64,000 nucleotides of DNA from Tubulanus polymorphus (Eukaryota; Nemertea; Palaeonemertea; Tubulaniformes; Tubulanidae): NCBI RefSeq assembly GCF_964204645.1, contig NC_134034.1, positions 6,381,414 through 6,445,413 on the forward strand. Direction: 5' to 3'. Each line of letters opens with the position of its first letter. The first letter of the stretch is position 1. This document shows positions 43,688-55,981 of the stretch, one piece after another. A program made the position numbers and the translations under genes. The notes below the pieces were generated by a model. The model was not told the DNA's origin. It saw only the letters and a list, made by a program, of their open reading frames with translations, and made no database searches.

Positions 43688-44450
43688 AAAACGATATACC
43701 GCGTTATGGTGTCAAACTAGAAACGATTCGCCATTGAAAATTCATAAATTGACCATCACTGACCACCACTGCCCAATTGAAACTTCTTAAAAGAACGATA
43801 TACCGGTACCGCATTTGGTGAAACAAGAAAGGATTCGCCATTGAAAATTCATAACTTGACCATCACTGACCACCACTGACCAATTGAAACTTCTTGAAAG
43901 AACGATATACCGGTACCGCATTAGATGTGAAACAAGAAAGGATTCGCCATTGAAAATTCATAACTTGACCATCACTGACCACCACTGACCAATTGAAACT
44001 TCTTGAAAGAACGATATACCGGTGCCGCATTAGATGTGAAACGAGAAAGGATTCGCCATTGAAAATTCATAACTTGACCATCACTGACCACCACTGACCA
44101 ATTGAAACTTCTTGAAAGAACGATATACCGGTACCGCATTTGGTGTGAAACGAGAAAGGATTCGCCATTAAAATTCATAAATTGACCATTACTGACCACC
44201 ACTCACCAATTGAAACTTCTTGAAAGAACGATATACCGGTACCGCATTTGATGTGAAACTAGAAAGGATTCGCCATTGAAAATTCATAAATTGACCATCA
44301 CTGACCACCACTGACCAATTGAAACTTCTTGAAAGAACGATATACCGGTACCGCATTTGGTGTGAAACTAGAAAGGATTCGCCATTAAAATTCATAAATT
44401 GACCATCACTGAACCACCACTGCCCAAGTGAAACTTCTCAAATATCGTGG
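43640..44450. repeat. Tandem array B, unit about 108 bp (seven good copies)
   Basis: Units read 'ttcataaattgaccatcact', 'gaccaccactgaccaattga', 'aacttcttgaaagaacgata', 'taccggtaccgcatttg' and 'gtgaaactagaaaggattcg'. Copy starts lie near 43,740, 43,847, 43,957, 44,066, 44,174, 44,283 and 44,392. The - strand open frames here are repeat by-products. The mirrored array at about 52,170-52,492 has about three units. Confidence 0.9.
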
Positions 44451-47005
44451 TCGAATTCGAAAGTGCTTGTCGTCGTATTGCTATTTCTAGAAACCAGCAG
44501 AAAGTTTTGCAACTGTTTTTGAATGGCGTTGACATAATGGAAATTTATTACCCATAAATGGGTTACACATCTGAATCACTGCACCTCACTTGCCGCAGTG
44601 CGTTATTTTCACTGCATAGTAATGCTAATACATAAACTTTTTTACTACTTGACTCGAATCATCTGAACAGTACTGCGTTTGAAAACTCAACGAATAGAAA
44701 ATGTTTGCGGGAAGCGCCTACAAATAAGTTATAATAAGATTAATTAATCGATGCATGAAAAACAATTAAATCACAAGGTGACTAACACCCGTCTTTCAAC
44801 CAATCTGCGCGATACCAATTAATTAAATCATTAAACGCATTGGGTTCCTAATATTTGAAATCATGTGATACAATAGTTGTTCTTTAGACTTGGCCACTTT
44901 CATTTCAGAAAACCGCGTACTAGACCAGTGGTCACCGAGGCATTAACCATTCCTTCAAGTTTTGAAAATTCGATGGTAACGCGGATTCTTCGCCTCTAAA
45001 AACTGTTTCGTTAATAGTTTTCTTTATATGAAAAGTGTTCATAGGAATTGAAATTTGGAGTGATATCAGTCACAGCTGTAACCCTTTTTCATTGTCAGTT
45101 CTTTTTTGGAATTCAAGTAGATTAGTGAAAATATCAATGATGAAGTTCACTTATTATATCAAGTACCGTTTTTACTGTCGCATACGAGTCGAAACAAAAA
45201 GATCTATGCAACTGCATATCTTCGGGTATAAACTGTGATATCCTTCAGTATGTTATGAATATCTTTAAAAATTTGTGTTCTAGTATAATACCCGAAGGTT
45301 TAACTATCGGACACATAAAAGATTCGCCATAATCAAAGTTTTTAAGAAAATCTTTCTTCGAGAAAGAAAGATCTTTAAAAGAAGGATTGGCGTCAAACTA
45401 ATCCATAATGGACTGTTGTGAATTTATTGAATAATCCACCTGAGAAATTTCGGTACTCGATAAACGCCTATTCATATAAATCAAAAATGCATGAATATCT
45501 TGACGTTATTTGCGGGTCTCATGAAACAGTTTCGTGCGCTCTTTTTAAATCTAAAATAACATAAATACATGCGTGTTGCGTTATAAACAAGGTTAAATTC
45601 CAAACGCACATGAAATATGGAGCCTGTATCACACGATATACACATCTTGAATTTTCTCTAACTACCTAGGTCCTTTCCAAATGGGAATGGTTCAGTTTTT
45701 TTAACGGCCGTCATTCAGAGGCACCTAAAAAACCGGTTGTATAGCACTTGAGATTTTCAGTGTAGGGCACATCTCACATCGACTCGGCTCGCGGTCGGTG
45801 GTTTAATGGGAACACATCTGGTTGTTTAACAGTTGACGAATTCAGAAAACTTTTTTCAAATGTCTTTGATAACTTTTTAAACATAGTATTCTTCTTAATT
45901 ACATTTCGCTGATTCCATAGATATTTTTTCATGAAAACTGCTCCAGTTATAACGGATTTAAACATACATGTAAAATGATTATTTTCAAAATATTCAATTT
46001 TCTCCGATTTTGAAGAAATTCTGACACAATATCATCTCCACTCGACACATGATTTTACTTCGGTGCCTTTGAAGGGAGTGTCACTTGTTGTTGAGTTCAT
46101 ATTTAGTCAAACAAGAAGATATGCCTGATTCCTTTTTAGAATTTAGATTTCGACGGATATCATCAAATTACTAGAAAGGGACAGCAGCTTTCGGTCATCC
46201 GCAAAAAATACCTAAAATGCTCTCCTAGGGTTATGGAAAAACATGTCACGAAACATACGGAAAATCCTTTGTTTGGTAGACTGAAATTATTGAACTCTTA
46301 AATAGCAACATTCAGAGAAACAAAAACATAAGAATATATTCTCGCCCACCCTTTAAAAAAACAACGTGATTTCAATTGAAGATGACACGTAGCCTCATAT
46401 CAAATGATATGAACGCAACAGAGCCTATTCATTCTCTTTACGAGGATGGGTCTCCACATTCATAGGATACGATACGAGATTCGTGGGTACGAATGATGAA
46501 TACAACTGATAAAGCGCCAATTTCACTGATTCTTGCACATAAAGGTGTTTTAGAGTAATCTAGTTAACAGGTGTGTTTTAGGAGTATTTTGAATTTAAAT
46601 TCAAATCGGGGTTCATGACGAATATTGAGCATTCTAGGGCTGGAGCAAGAAACGTGTGGGATCGTCCGCCAATGGTATCGCCAAAGAAATAATAAGGAGC
46701 CAGTCCGTGGTGGCTATTGAAAGCGACGACCGCATGTGAATGCATTGATTGAATGACATCTCAAAAGTCAGATTATATAAAATTGAACATGATATATGGA
46801 TAGGTTATTCCATATATACTGGTAAAAATGATGCCCAATATGTGATATAAATGTTCAAATAAAAAGTAGAAACCGAATCCATAATTCAGTCTGGTATTGT
46901 TATAACATCAAACACTCAAATTTAATCCTTTGTTAGATTGGTAGTCAGTGTAGATGAGCAAGAATAGTGGTCCCTAATTTTAATGTGGACTGTTCAACAA
47001 GTTGG
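43688..47005. repeat. Inverted-repeat arm B (left)
   Basis: Reverse complement of 50,035-52,492 with many small indels; for example the frame at 45,774-45,965 (-) corresponds to 51,080-51,270 (+). The arms are diverged, so the duplication is not recent. No conserved gene apart from a LINE tail remnant. Confidence 0.88.
46564..46961 (-). pseudogene. LINE reverse transcriptase C-terminal remnant (left arm)
   Basis: Mirror of 50,097-50,513. The minus strand carries the same H-L-H-W-L-P and K-x-H-L-F type tail, with stops and indels. Confidence 0.55.
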
Positions 47006-47877
47006 AAATTGTGTAGAGATGAATGAGTTTAAAATGGAGTGGAATTTAGATAATACTGTTTGAATGTCTATTACTCAATCTTTTTATTGATCATAAAAAA
47101 TGGTGGTAAAATATTTGACTCTAGGGTTTTAGATTGTATCTCTCCACGCCAGAGGTAATCACGGATATTGGACTACAGAAAATTCCTTGTGTACAGCTCA
47201 ACTTTTTAAATCCCTGGAAAATCTCGCCACGGATATATCTCAGTAATGATTAATTTTCCCACAAATTCTCCCCTTCGAAAAACCTGAACAACCAATGTAC
47301 GCTTGCTCTAAGTTTGCCAATGCACTATTGTTACCTTTTCTAGCTATTTGCACTAGCTGTTTGTCGCAAATAGATTGCATCCTCTATTACAGGAGTAAAG
47401 GATACAGCTCTGGGACCCGTTTCTCAAAAGATAGTTTAAATTAACCATCATCCAATATGATACATGACTAAATACACTGAAAAAGATCAACTATGTACAC
47501 ATTTCAAATTTCAAACCATGTTTTATCATTAGAAAATTACGACACAACGTTCGATCTCTCACTAGAGATAATCTTTTTGAATTTGTACACTGAGTTTTGT
47601 TATCGTATTATCGTATTTTCAATTCTCTGCTTTTGAGTCAACAAGTACAAAGTTATTTTAGCAATGAAAATTTAATTGTCATTATAAATGTTAACTATCC
47701 GCTGGTAAACTTACTAACTTTTGGCAACTGACCTTAGATCGTGGAATGGTCTCAGGTGGCCTGCTGATCCACTCTTTATTTATACTACTAAAGAAATATA
47801 CAGTATAAGACGTAAAAAGTATATAAACATATTATTTATCTTTATATCGCGATAATTCGTGTACGTATGATTGAAAA
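47006..47877. other. Left-arm-only segment
   Basis: 872 bp present between arms B and C on the left but absent at 50,026-50,034 on the right: an insertion here or a deletion there. It contains a single-arm sequence related to the foldback at 3,482-3,743 (about 47,545-47,610). No gene seen. Confidence 0.65.
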
Positions 47878-48435
47878 ACGATATTCTATCGAATCTCATG
47901 GTACTTATGATTATTGCGTATAGAATCAATAATTAGCAACCCTCCACGGATACGAAGCAGCCTAAGTTTACATCCTACCAAAATTATCCTCGAAACTCTC
48001 AGCATTATTTCAAGGGTCGGTCTTAGAAAATATATGAAGGACGTGCTCACACGTTAACGAGGCCAAAAATCTTCCCCAAAATTTCAAATTTTTACAAGCA
48101 AAGATAATATACTTCATGCTTTTGGTGCAGAAAAAAATACATGTCCACAAAATGCAAATTGTGTTTTCAAAGTAAACGATTGAGTGTGGAATTGTTTCGA
48201 ATTCAATGTTTTCCCATTAACACTCCGGTATTTTTCAATAAGATAAGTCAAACTATTGTTGTGATGGCCAGTTGAATACTTCATCATTATATTGAAAGAT
48301 ATGTTATACTTAATGCATCTTTTCTTAGGCCTTACAGCTTTCTCTATTGGTTAGCGTTGTGATCACTCAAAATCAACCATAAGTTTGAATTCTCACTGAT
48401 CTACTACATCTCTAATACAAAAATATATTTCATAT
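47878..48435. repeat. Inverted-repeat arm C (left)
   Basis: Reverse complement of 49,517-50,025. Shared phrases include 'ggatacgaagcagcctaagt', 'cacgttaacgaggcc' (right copy 'ggcctcgttaacc') and 'tgtgatcactcaaaat'. Confidence 0.85.
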
Positions 48436-48462
48436 CAGGCAATTAGCTTTGATCTGTGGTCA

Positions 48463-49496
48463 GTGGACAGCAGCTACGAAACATTTCAAACTACTACATT
48501 ATCATTCCATCTATTCATGTATATATAATATGATATGATATCCTCTTTGTTCAGTTTAAAAGTCTTGATCGTAAAAGTTTGACAAGTCTCGCATGTTGAT
48601 ACCGATACGCACGTTCACGCGAGTGAAATGTGCACGTTACAGGCTCAAATGCGCACGATACAATTACAAATCGAAACGTTGTTCGTTCAAAACCCTACGT
48701 AAAAATCTTATGCATTTTAGCGGAATTTCAAAGTTAGCTCGCTACCTACAACAAAAATCGGACAAGACTTTTTCAAGCGACAAATTTAAATGTAAGAGCT
48801 AGTAGTACTAACGAAGGATTCACTAAACATATAAATTACTTATGGGGGTTCTGGTTAGCACTGGTAACTGGTCTGTACTGGTCAAGCATTGGTCAGTTAA
48901 ACAATTTTTAGATTAATGCCCACATCATATCTAGTTATTTGACACCAAACAACTTAATTGTTTGCAAACAAATAATTTACTATATGGTCAGTACTGGTCA
49001 TGCATTGGTCAGTTAAAAGACCATGGTCCACGCCACATTTGATACCAAACATGATTGGATTGTGTCGTTTCGAAAATTTATCTGTTGGGCAATTTGTGGT
49101 CAGCCCTGGTTCGTTAGGTTCTTATTTTGCGGGCATTTTATCTCGAACCACCGAAAGACCGAATCACTAATTAATTCACCAGATCGTTAATTGCTGAAAA
49201 TGAAGATTAGTGTTTAACTAATAGTCCTTGTCTGAACAAAATGTAGTCTCTGGTATGGGTGCTATGGAATCATGTCCTTAACTGTACACCGTGCTGTATC
49301 TTTGTACTGTATCTTTTTATGTTCACTACTACCGTAATTGACTATGATGTTTTCAAGTGGTCTTAAGTACCGCTAATAGCCGAAAGTCGTTGATTTATGT
49401 GAAATTTACATACAGCGCCACCCGTTGATAGTAAAACTTACCCGAGCAATACGGGTGTTGAATAGATACGCTAGCAAACCGGCATTCTCATAATGG
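48463..49496. repeat. Repeat segment A' (reversed copy of A, between C and C')
   Basis: Reverse complement of 41,690-43,088, shorter because it has fewer tandem units. It sits exactly in the loop between C and C' and is bordered by TCTGTGGTC on the left and GACCACAGA on the right. Confidence 0.85.
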
Positions 49497-49516
49497 ACCA
49501 CAGAATATGAATCGCC

Positions 49517-50025
49517 GAATATGAAATATATATTTGTTATAAGTGATGTAGTAGTTCAGTGAGAATTCAAACTTATGGGCAATTTTGAGTGATCACAACG
49601 CTGACCAATAGAGAAAGCTGTATCACAACAAAAGTGCGACTTATCTTGAAACAATTGTAAAATACCGGAGAGTCAATGGCAGTAACCCTCAATTCTAAAC
49701 AATTCCACACTCGGGTCGTTTACTTTGAAAACACAATTTGCAATTTGTGGACATGCATTATTTCTGCACCAAAGGCATGAAATATATTATCTTTGCTCGC
49801 AAGAATTTGAAATTTTGAGGAAGATTTTTGGCCTCGTTAACCTATGAACACGTCTTTCATATATTTTCTAAGACCGACCTTGATATAATGCTGAGAGTTT
49901 AGAGAAAATTATGGTAGGATGTTTAAACTTAGGCCGCTTCGTATCCGTGGAAGGTTGCTAATTATTGATCTTATACATAATAATCATAAGTACGTAACAT
50001 GAGACTCCATAGAATATCGTTTTCC
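49517..50025. repeat. Inverted-repeat arm C' (right)
   Basis: Counterpart of 47,878-48,435, starting 'atatgaaatatatatttgtt'. Confidence 0.85.
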
Positions 50026-50034
50026 AACTTGTTG

Positions 50035-52492
50035 AACAGTTCAAAATCGCGTGGCTTGAATTATTACGATAACTTAAATCAGGGACCACGATACTTGCTC
50101 ATCTACACTGGCTACCAATTTAACAAAGGATTGAATTTGAGTGTTTGATGTTGTAACAATAGGCCTACCATACTGAATTATGGATTCAGTTTCTACTTTT
50201 TGATTGAACATTTATATCACATATTGGGTCATTTTATTTTTACCGGTATAGGCCTATATGGAAGAACCTATCCGTATATCATGTTTAATCTGATATAATC
50301 TGACTTTTGAGATGTCATTCGATCAATGCATTCATATGCGGTCGTCGCTTTCAAAAGCCACCACGGACTGGCTCCTTAGCGATACTTGGCGGACGATCCC
50401 ACACGTTTCTTGCTCCAGCCCTAGAATGCTCAATTTTAGTCGTCATGAACACCCGATTTGAATTCAAATTCAAAAGACTCCTAAAAACACACCTGTTTAC
50501 TCGATTACTGTAAAGCGTCTTTGAACATTTATATGCAAGAATCAGAGAAATTGGCGCTTCATCAGTTGCATTCATCATTCAAACCCACAATTCTCCTTAT
50601 CCTATGAATTTGGAGACCCATCCTCGCATGAGAATGAATATGTGATTTCAATTAAAGAACACATGGCCTCATATCATTACGTTATGTTTTTTAACAGGTG
50701 GGCGAGATTATATTCTTATGTTTTTGTTTCTCGGAATGTTGCTATTTAAGAGTTCAATTATTTCAGTCTACCAAACAAAGGATTTTTCTGTATGTTTCGT
50801 GTCCTGTTTTTCCATAACCCTAGGACTGCATTTTAGGTATTTTTCGTGGATGACCGAACGCTGCTGTCCCTTTCTAGTAATTTGATGATATCTGTCGAAA
50901 TCTAAATTTTAAAAAGGAAAATCAGGCATATCTCCTTGTTCGAATAAGTAAGAACTCAACTTTAAGGGACACTCCCTTAAAGGCGCCGAAGTAAAATCAT
51001 GTGTCGAGTGGAGATGATATTGTGTCAGAATTTCTTCAAAAGCGGAGAAAATTGAATATTTTGAAAATCATGTTTGAATCCGTTATAACTGGAGCAATTT
51101 TCATAAAAACATATCTATGGAATCAGCGAAATGTAATTAAGAACAATACTATGTTTAAGATGTTATCAAAGGCATTTGAAAACAGTTTTCTGATTCCGTC
51201 AACTGTGGAACTAGTGTCAACCAGATGTGTTCCCATTAAACGAACCGACCGCGAGCCGAGTCGATGTGAGATGTGGCCTACACTGAAAATCTCAAGCGCT
51301 ACCACTGGTTTTTAGGTGCTTCTGAATGTCGGCCGTTAAAAAACTAAACCATTTGGAAAGGGCCTAGTTAGAGAAAATGCTAGATGTGTATATCGTGTGA
51401 TATTTCATGTGCGTTTGGAATTTAACCTCGTTTATAACGAAACACACATGTTCTTTTCTATTTTAGAAGAGCGTATGATAGTGCAATAAAGAACTGACAA
51501 TGAAAAAGGGGTAACAGGTGACTGATATCACACCGAATTTCAATTCCTATGAACACTTGTACTTCTGTACAAGAGTAAAAAAACTTGAAATATTAACGAA
51601 ACAGTTTTTTGACGGACAAATCGTTACCATCGAATTTTCAAAACTTTTTTAATGCCTTGGTGACCACTGGTCTAGTAAGCGGTTTTCTGAAACAAAAGTG
51701 GCCAAGTTTAAAGAACGACAAAGGATTTCAAATATTAGGACCCTAATGCGTTTAATGATTTAATTAATTCGCATCGCGCTGATTGGTTGAAAGACGGGTG
51801 TTAGTCATCTTGCCTGTGATTTAATTGTTTTTTAAGCATTGATTAACCATAGATTTAATCTTATCATAACTTATTTGCAGGTGCTCTCCCAAACATTTTC
51901 TATTCGTTTTCAAACGCAGTACTGTTCAGATGATTCGCGTCAAGCTTTGAGTCAAGTAGTAAAAAAGTTTATGTATTAGCATTACTATGCAGTCAAAATA
52001 ACGCACAGCGGCAAGTGAGGTGCTGTGATCCAGATGTGTAACCTATTTAGGAGTAATATATTTCCATCATGTCAACGCCATTCAGAAACAGTAGCAAAAC
52101 ATACTGCTGGTCTCTAAAAATAACAATACGACGACAACCACTTTCGAATTCGACCACGCTATTCGAGAAGTTTCACTTGGGCAGTGGTGGTCAGTGATGG
52201 TCAATTTATGAATTTTAATGGCGAATGCTTTCTACTTTCACACCAAATGCGGTACCGGTATATCTTTCTTACATTCGAGAAGTTTAAATTGGTCAGTGGT
52301 GGTCAGTGATGGTCAATTTATGAATTTTCAATGGCGAATCCTTTCTAGTTTCACACCAAATGCGGTACCGGTATATCTTTCTCATATTCTAGAAGCATGA
52401 ATTGGTTAGTGGTGGTCAGTGATGGTCAATTCATGAATTTTCAATGGCGAATCCTTTCTAGTTTGACACCATAATGCGGTACATCGTTCTCA
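50035..52492. repeat. Inverted-repeat arm B' (right), cut by the AT-rich element
   Basis: Counterpart of 43,688-47,005. The match stops at 52,492 inside a repeat unit ('gcggtacatcgttctca'), where the left copy continues with 'tattcgag' (reverse strand) but this copy switches to the palindrome of the viral element. This marks the insertion junction. Confidence 0.85.
50097..50513 (+). pseudogene. LINE reverse transcriptase C-terminal remnant (right arm)
   Basis: At 50,097 the frame reads A-H-L-H-W-L-P-I, a stop, then Q-R-I-E-F-E-C-L-M, the L-H-W-L-P block found after the RT domain in jockey/CR1-type LINEs. At 50,400-50,513 comes T-F-L-A-P-A-L and K-R-L-L-K-T-H-L-F, the usual C-terminal tail. 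Broken by stops and frameshifts. Confidence 0.65.
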
Positions 52493-52679
52493 GTAATAGG
52501 GATAATAGGCTTTCAGATCAAAGGTCGAAGGGTCGAGCTCGTAAAAAAATGAAAATAACAATAATTTACAGTTGAATTAGTCACGCACACTCCTAATTCA
52601 ACTGTAAATTATTGTTATTTTCATTTTTTACTCACTCGCCCCTTCAACCTTTAACCTGAAAGCCTATTATCCTTATTAC
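52493..52679. repeat. 187-bp palindrome at the left end of the viral element
   Basis: Left arm 52,493-52,580, loop TCACGCACACTC (52,581-52,592), right arm 52,593-52,679. The tips GTAATAGGGATAATAGGC and GCCTATTATCCTTATTAC, and the loop-proximal TTACAGTTGAATTAG and CTAATTCAACTGTAA, are inverted, with a few mismatches between. It begins exactly where arm B' is interrupted and where base composition changes, so it is probably the element's terminus. A MITE inserted at the border is the alternative. Confidence 0.85.
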
Positions 52680-52892
52680 TCTTAAAATATTCATGTAAAT
52701 GAATAACATTTAAATTGACAGATTATTCAATATAAAAGTGTAAGCTCTTATAGAATAGATATATACATAGATATATTTTCAACATTATTTCAATATTCAT
52801 ATTTGTGTGAGTTAGATTTTTAAACATTAAAAGTGTTAGTAAAGTGTGATTGAAATAATACATGATATAAATCATTGAACTTCTAAAATCAA

Positions 52893-52920
52893 TTTTAATA
52901 AAAAATTTAGTATTAAAATG
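52893..52920 (+). promoter_or_regulatory. Class I start motif before the polymerase gene
   Basis: TTTTAATAAAAAATTTAG then TATTAAAATG. It shares TTTAATAAAAA-(about 5-8)-TAnTA(T/A)AAATGG with the motifs at 55,955 and 62,885, and differs from the T-run motif before structural genes. Confidence 0.5.
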
Positions 52921-55900
52921 GAAGCAAATAAGTACTACTGTCCAACATGTAATATCAATATAGATAAATCCCAAAAAGCAAGACATAATAAAACTAAAAC
53001 ACATTTAGAGAATAAATTGAAACTAGAATATAAAGATGATATATCAGAATCTAAATTAGATGAAATGAAAAAGAAATATACAAATGTGATACATGTAATC
53101 AATCATTCAGTGATAAAAGATATTATAATGAACATTTAAAATCTAAAAGTCATATTAGAAATAAGAATAATGATATTTTAGGTGAAGATTATTTTGATAA
53201 AGATAATGATAAGAAACAGAAGACAATTAAAAGCATTAAAAAAAATTTAACAATAAAAGACCATACATGGAAGATGTAAGAAATTATATTAATTCATTAG
53301 ATAATAAAAAAGATAAAGAGATAACCGAAGCATTTAAAAGTGATATTGGCCCGGCAGCTATCGAGTTAAAATTTCATAAAGGAAAAACTTTAGAAGAAAA
53401 TAAAAAACATTTAGAAAAATATGAAAGAAATAATAAAAATAATAACTGATGTTGAATACCCTAAAATAAGTATATCTTCTAAAGTTAAATTCATAAAATC
53501 TGAAGATATACCAATATATAATATAAATTCTCATTCACAACATATTATATATAAACAACATATAGATGATAAATTAGATAAATATTATAATGAAGTAAAA
53601 ACTAAAATAGAAGAGAAATATTTTGAAGGATCTGGTTTAATATTTGATGAAATAATATTTATGACTTTACATGTTTATAACACAAAATATAATAAGTTAA
53701 CTAAATCAAAACCAATTGATGAAAATAATTTATCATATTATAAAGAACCAGATATTGAAGCATCAAGTTATATTAAACTACCATTTAAAACTAATGCTGT
53801 AATAAATGTACAAAATGAAGTAGATAAATGTTTTCTATGGGCTATAATAAGTTGTTTACATCCTGATCCTGCAACTTATAATATTTGTAGATTAACTCAT
53901 TATAAACCATTTGAAAATAATTATAAGATAGATAAGTATCCTGTTATAATTAAAAACATCCCAAAAATAGAAAGAGATAATAATATAAAGATAAATGTAT
54001 TTGATTTAATCAAATTACCAAATACAAAAGGTAACAATATAAAACATTATACATTAGAACCTTTATATCTATCAAAAGATTATGATTCAAACGATGTTAT
54101 AGATATATTATATTATGAGAATCATTATATGTGGATTAAACAAATAGATTTATTCTTTAGAACAGAAAGTGATCACCATAATAAAATATATCTATGTAGA
54201 AAATGTTTACATAAATTCAGTAATGAAAGTACATTATTAAATCATTAACAATTATGTGAAAATCATGATTATTGTAAATTAGTTTTACCAAATGAAAAGG
54301 ATAAAATATTAGAATTCAAAAAATATGATTACAAAAATAAAGTTCCATTTGTCATATATGGAGATTTTGAATCATTAAATAAGGAACTAACTGATCAAGA
54401 TAGAAAAGAAATATATTATAAAAGAAAGAAATTAAATTGTAATGAAAATGATTTTTCAGATGAACCACCCAAAACAAATACTATTAAAAAGATTCATCAA
54501 TCAGCTGCAGCTTTCGGGTTATATATAAAATCTGATTATCCAGAACTAATTAAAAGTGAATATTATCATTATAGAAATGAAAATGTTATTAATCATTTTT
54601 GTGACTTATTAATTGAATATGAAATAAGATTTAGTAAATTATTGAATGCAAATATAGAAATTATAATGACAGAAGAAGATAAAGAAGAATTTGCGTTTGC
54701 AGATAAATGTTATTATTGTGAAAAGATATTTAATTTTAGAGATAAAAAAGTAAGAGACCGTGATCATTTGAATGGAAAGTTTAGAGGCGCTGCGCATGAA
54801 ATTTAAATCTAGAAATCTAGCTTACTGTCCCGAACATAAAACTGTAACTCATGAAGAATTATCAAATTATCAAAAAAGAATTAAACCCGAAAATCATATT
54901 CATACAGAAAAGTTAATGGTAACTCAAGAAGATAAATATAATTATGTAGTACATTATAGAATGTTAAAGTTTTATCTAAAACAAGGAATGATCCTAAAAA
55001 AAAAGTACATAGATATATTTCATTCAGTCAATCTAAGTGGTTAGAAAAATATATAGATTTTAACACCAAACAGAGAACTGAAGCTAAAACTGATTTCGAG
55101 AAAGATTTCTTCAAATTAATGAATAATGCATTCTATGGTAAGACTTGTGAAAATATTAGAAATAGAAATGATATTGAGTTAGTTAGTAATGGTAAAAGAA
55201 TTAGACATTTACAATCATATCCTAAGTTCATTGGTAACAGAATATTTGATGAAAATTTAGCCGCAGTTAAGATGAGAAGAACATCAATGAAATTTAATAA
55301 ACCAATCTATGTTGGAGCATCAGTTTTAGAATTATCAAAATTACTAATGTATGAATTCTATTATAATGTATTACAACCACTTTTTGGAGAAAAACATATA
55401 GAAATATCATATTTTGATACCGATTCTTACATATTAAAGATACAAACTGATAACATAACTAATGATTTAAAAGCATTAAAACATCATTTTGATTTCAGTA
55501 ACTATCCTAAAGATCATGAATTGTTTAGCAATGATAATAAAAAAGTTCCCGGTAAATTCAAAGATGAATTAGGTGGTGAAGAAATGATTGAATTCATCGG
55601 TATTAGATCTAAAATGTATTCATAAAAAACTAAAGAACATGAAGCTAAAAGGTTAAAAGGAATAACCAAAAGTGTAGTAGAAAAGAATATTCATTTCAAA
55701 GATTACATCAATTGTATATTCAATGAAAAAGTTAGAAAACATAAAATGAGATGTTTAAGATCTGAAGATCATGAAATGTTTATTGAAGAAATTGAAAAGA
55801 TAAGTCTAAACCCATTTGATGATAAAAGATATATTCTGGATGATGGAATTCATACAGTTGCTTATGGTTGTAATTTAGATGAATACTTAAAATTTAAAAG

Positions 55901-55949
55901 AGAAGAAACAAAAGAGAACGAGATAATGAAAAGAATTCTAACGTGTTAA
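52918..55949 (+). pseudogene. Protein-primed family B DNA polymerase, broken
   Basis: The family copies virus-like genomes from a protein primer. Two C2H2-like fingers open the gene (C-P-T-C at 52,940; C-D-T-C at 53,085) in different frames. A third frame runs 53,267-53,449, then the main frame resumes at 53,421 with the conserved G-S-G and N-V-Q-N-E-V-D-K-C-F-L-W blocks. Exonuclease motif I (Y-G-D-F-E-S) is near 54,358, and a zinc/endonuclease VII-like cluster ends in R-G-A-A-H near 54,797. Polymerase motif B (N-N-A-F-Y-G) is at 55,119 and motif C (D-T-D-S) at 55,416. Breaks: frameshifts near 53,080, 53,270, 53,430 and the A9 run at about 55,000; stops at 54,246 and 55,623; and a deletion near 54,805-54,820 removing the later exonuclease motifs and motif A. 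Not functional. Confidence 0.88.
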
Positions 55950-55954
55950 TCAAA

Positions 55955-55981
55955 TTTTAATAAAAATATGTATTATAAATG
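55955..55981 (+). promoter_or_regulatory. Class I start motif before the 117-residue gene
   Basis: TTTTAATAAAAATATG then TATTATAAATGG, matching the motif before the polymerase. Confidence 0.5.

Noticed and set aside
43972..44395. Minus-strand proteins of 68-76 residues
   Set aside because: They are the same repeat unit read in frame several times; the mirrored frame at 52,218-52,400 is the same by-product.
43700..44450. CRISPR-like array
   Set aside because: Units of about 108 bp repeat along their full length with no unique spacers, in animal DNA. It is a satellite/iteron array.
52496..52513. Homing endonuclease (I-SceI-like) target TAGGGATAA
   Set aside because: Only a partial match, explained by the palindrome sequence itself; no homing endonuclease gene is present.
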